This document shows, in pieces, positions 63,417 to 64,000 of a stretch of DNA of 64,000 bases. This stretch comes from Acidimicrobiia bacterium (lineage in GTDB: Bacteria > Actinomycetota > Acidimicrobiia > Spongiisociales > ZC4RG35), in NCBI GenBank assembly GCA_026002975.1, contig BPGJ01000013.1:1-64000 (forward strand), written 5' to 3'. Under the pieces are notes generated by a model that was not told the origin of the DNA, ran no database searches, and saw nothing but the letters and a program-made list of their open reading frames with translations. Made by a program: the position numbers and the translations under genes. Numbering within the stretch: position 1 is the stretch's first letter; each line of letters starts with the position of its first letter.

Positions 63417-64000
63417 ACCTCGACCAGATCGAATTGCACCCCGTGAAGGTGCCGCTGGTCACCCGGTTCCGGAGGGTCGACTGGAGAGAGGCGGTGTTGA
63501 TTCGAGGACCGGAAGGTTGGGGGGAGTTCTCGCCCTTCCCCGACTATCCACCCGAGACTACCTCCCGCTGGCTGGCCGCGGCGTTGGAAGCTGCCTGCAC
63601 ACCCTGGCCCCGGCCCGGCAGGACCCACGTCGAGGTGAACACCACCATCCCGGCGGTGGAGCCGGAACGAGCCGCCGAGATGGCCGCCGCTTCGGGTTGT
63701 CGAACCGCCAAGGTGAAGGTGGCCGAACCAGGCTGCGACTTCGACCTCGACCTCGCTCGTGTCGCCGCGGTCAGGGAGGCGTTGGGACCGAACGGCCGTC
63801 TCCGGATCGACGTCAACGGTGCCTGGGAAGTGGACGATGCGGTGGAACGGATCCGGGTGTTGGCCCGCTACGACCTCGAATACGTCGAGCAGCCGGTTTC
63901 CACCATCCCGGAGATGGTCGAGGTGCGGAAGCGGGTGGGAGTCCCGATAGCCGCCGATGAGTCGATCAGACGAGCAGCCGACCCACTGGAGGTGGTGACG
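63413..64000 (+). CDS. menC: o-Succinylbenzoate synthase, 3' end beyond the window
   Basis: 196 codons to the right edge, open and without a stop; not listed in the ORF track. Enolase-superfamily protein: capping domain first (ELHPVKVPLVTRF, VLIRGPEGWGEFSPFPDYPPE), then the barrel with the catalytic lysine in CRTAKVKVAEPG, metal aspartates in RIDVNGAW, YVEQPV and AADESIRRA. It dehydrates SHCHC to o-succinylbenzoate in menaquinone synthesis. TTG 63413 overlaps the cytochrome stop. About 100 residues are probably missing. Confidence 0.9.
   Translation, partial: MNLDQIELHPVKVPLVTRFRRVDWREAVLIRGPEGWGEFSPFPDYPPETTSRWLAAALEAACTPWPRPGRTHVEVNTTIPAVEPERAAEMAAASGCRTAKVKVAEPGCDFDLDLARVAAVREALGPNGRLRIDVNGAWEVDDAVERIRVLARYDLEYVEQPVSTIPEMVEVRKRVGVPIAADESIRRAADPLEVVT

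Overview
The window is GC-rich and gene-dense, with short intergenic gaps and many ATGA/GTGA/TTGA overlaps. Gene content points to Actinomycetota: a paired dynamin-like GTPase locus, a 13E12-type HNH gene, a GatCAB amidotransferase, succinylase-branch lysine genes (dapC-dapD-dapE), NAD-dependent ligase, menaquinone synthesis (menC), and Thr-rich secreted proteins. A deep lineage such as Acidimicrobiia fits best, but that placement is inference. About two dozen start codons sit 6-10 nt behind a TANNNT (or CANNNT) hexamer, the signature of leaderless transcription. Shine-Dalgarno starts are seen mainly for the catabolic operon and a few other genes.

Layout. (1) 1-7123, minus strand: a seven-gene pyrimidine/hydantoin catabolic operon of ABC importer (two permeases, ATPase, lipoprotein), beta-ureidopropionase-type amidohydrolase, class III aminotransferase and dihydropyrimidinase (cut by the left edge). 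(2) 7169-8581 pepA. (3) 8.6-12.0 kb: an accessory patch of a broken membrane-anchored protein, a lipoprotein and a frameshifted 13E12/HNH gene. (4) 12.2-30.8 kb: housekeeping genes: cysteine desulfurase, mnmA, ligA, dapCDE, a GH57-like protein, gatCAB, a HAD phosphatase, pyk, an Nfu_N-like protein, VanW/G5, a Cas4-like nuclease and an SDR39U1 epimerase. (5) 30.8-37.2 kb: two dynamin-like GTPases, MscS channel, lipid kinase, a degenerate ADP-ribosylglycohydrolase and a UMF1-like MFS protein. (6) 37.2-43.2 kb: a zinc-poor MDR dehydrogenase, aspartate-type aminotransferase, a 66-bp-repeat helical protein, CoA-disulfide-reductase-like flavoprotein, LapA, PQQ-type sugar dehydrogenase and a YdcZ transporter. 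(7) 43.3-49.4 kb: a HerA-SbcD-SbcC-NurA operon, i.e. the archaeal HerA-Mre11-Rad50-NurA end-resection set in a bacterium; this is the most interesting locus. (8) 49.3-64 kb: EamA transporter, nitrilase plus MaoC, PYROXD2-like flavoprotein, ychF, antiporter with tandem USP domains, small multidrug-export-family protein, glycine riboswitch with gcvP, an acidic-linker protein, gamma-carbonic anhydrase, manC, a lipoprotein cytochrome c and menC (cut by the right edge).

Caution for anyone using this annotation: at least 15 single-base frame interruptions in nine genes were reconstructed. All have the sense of one EXTRA base, and most lie in G/C homopolymers, including in conserved genes (cysteine desulfurase, ligA, dapD). 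They most likely reflect consensus errors. They create false fusions (cysteine desulfurase-MnmA, possibly GTPase-MscS) and false truncations in the ORF track.
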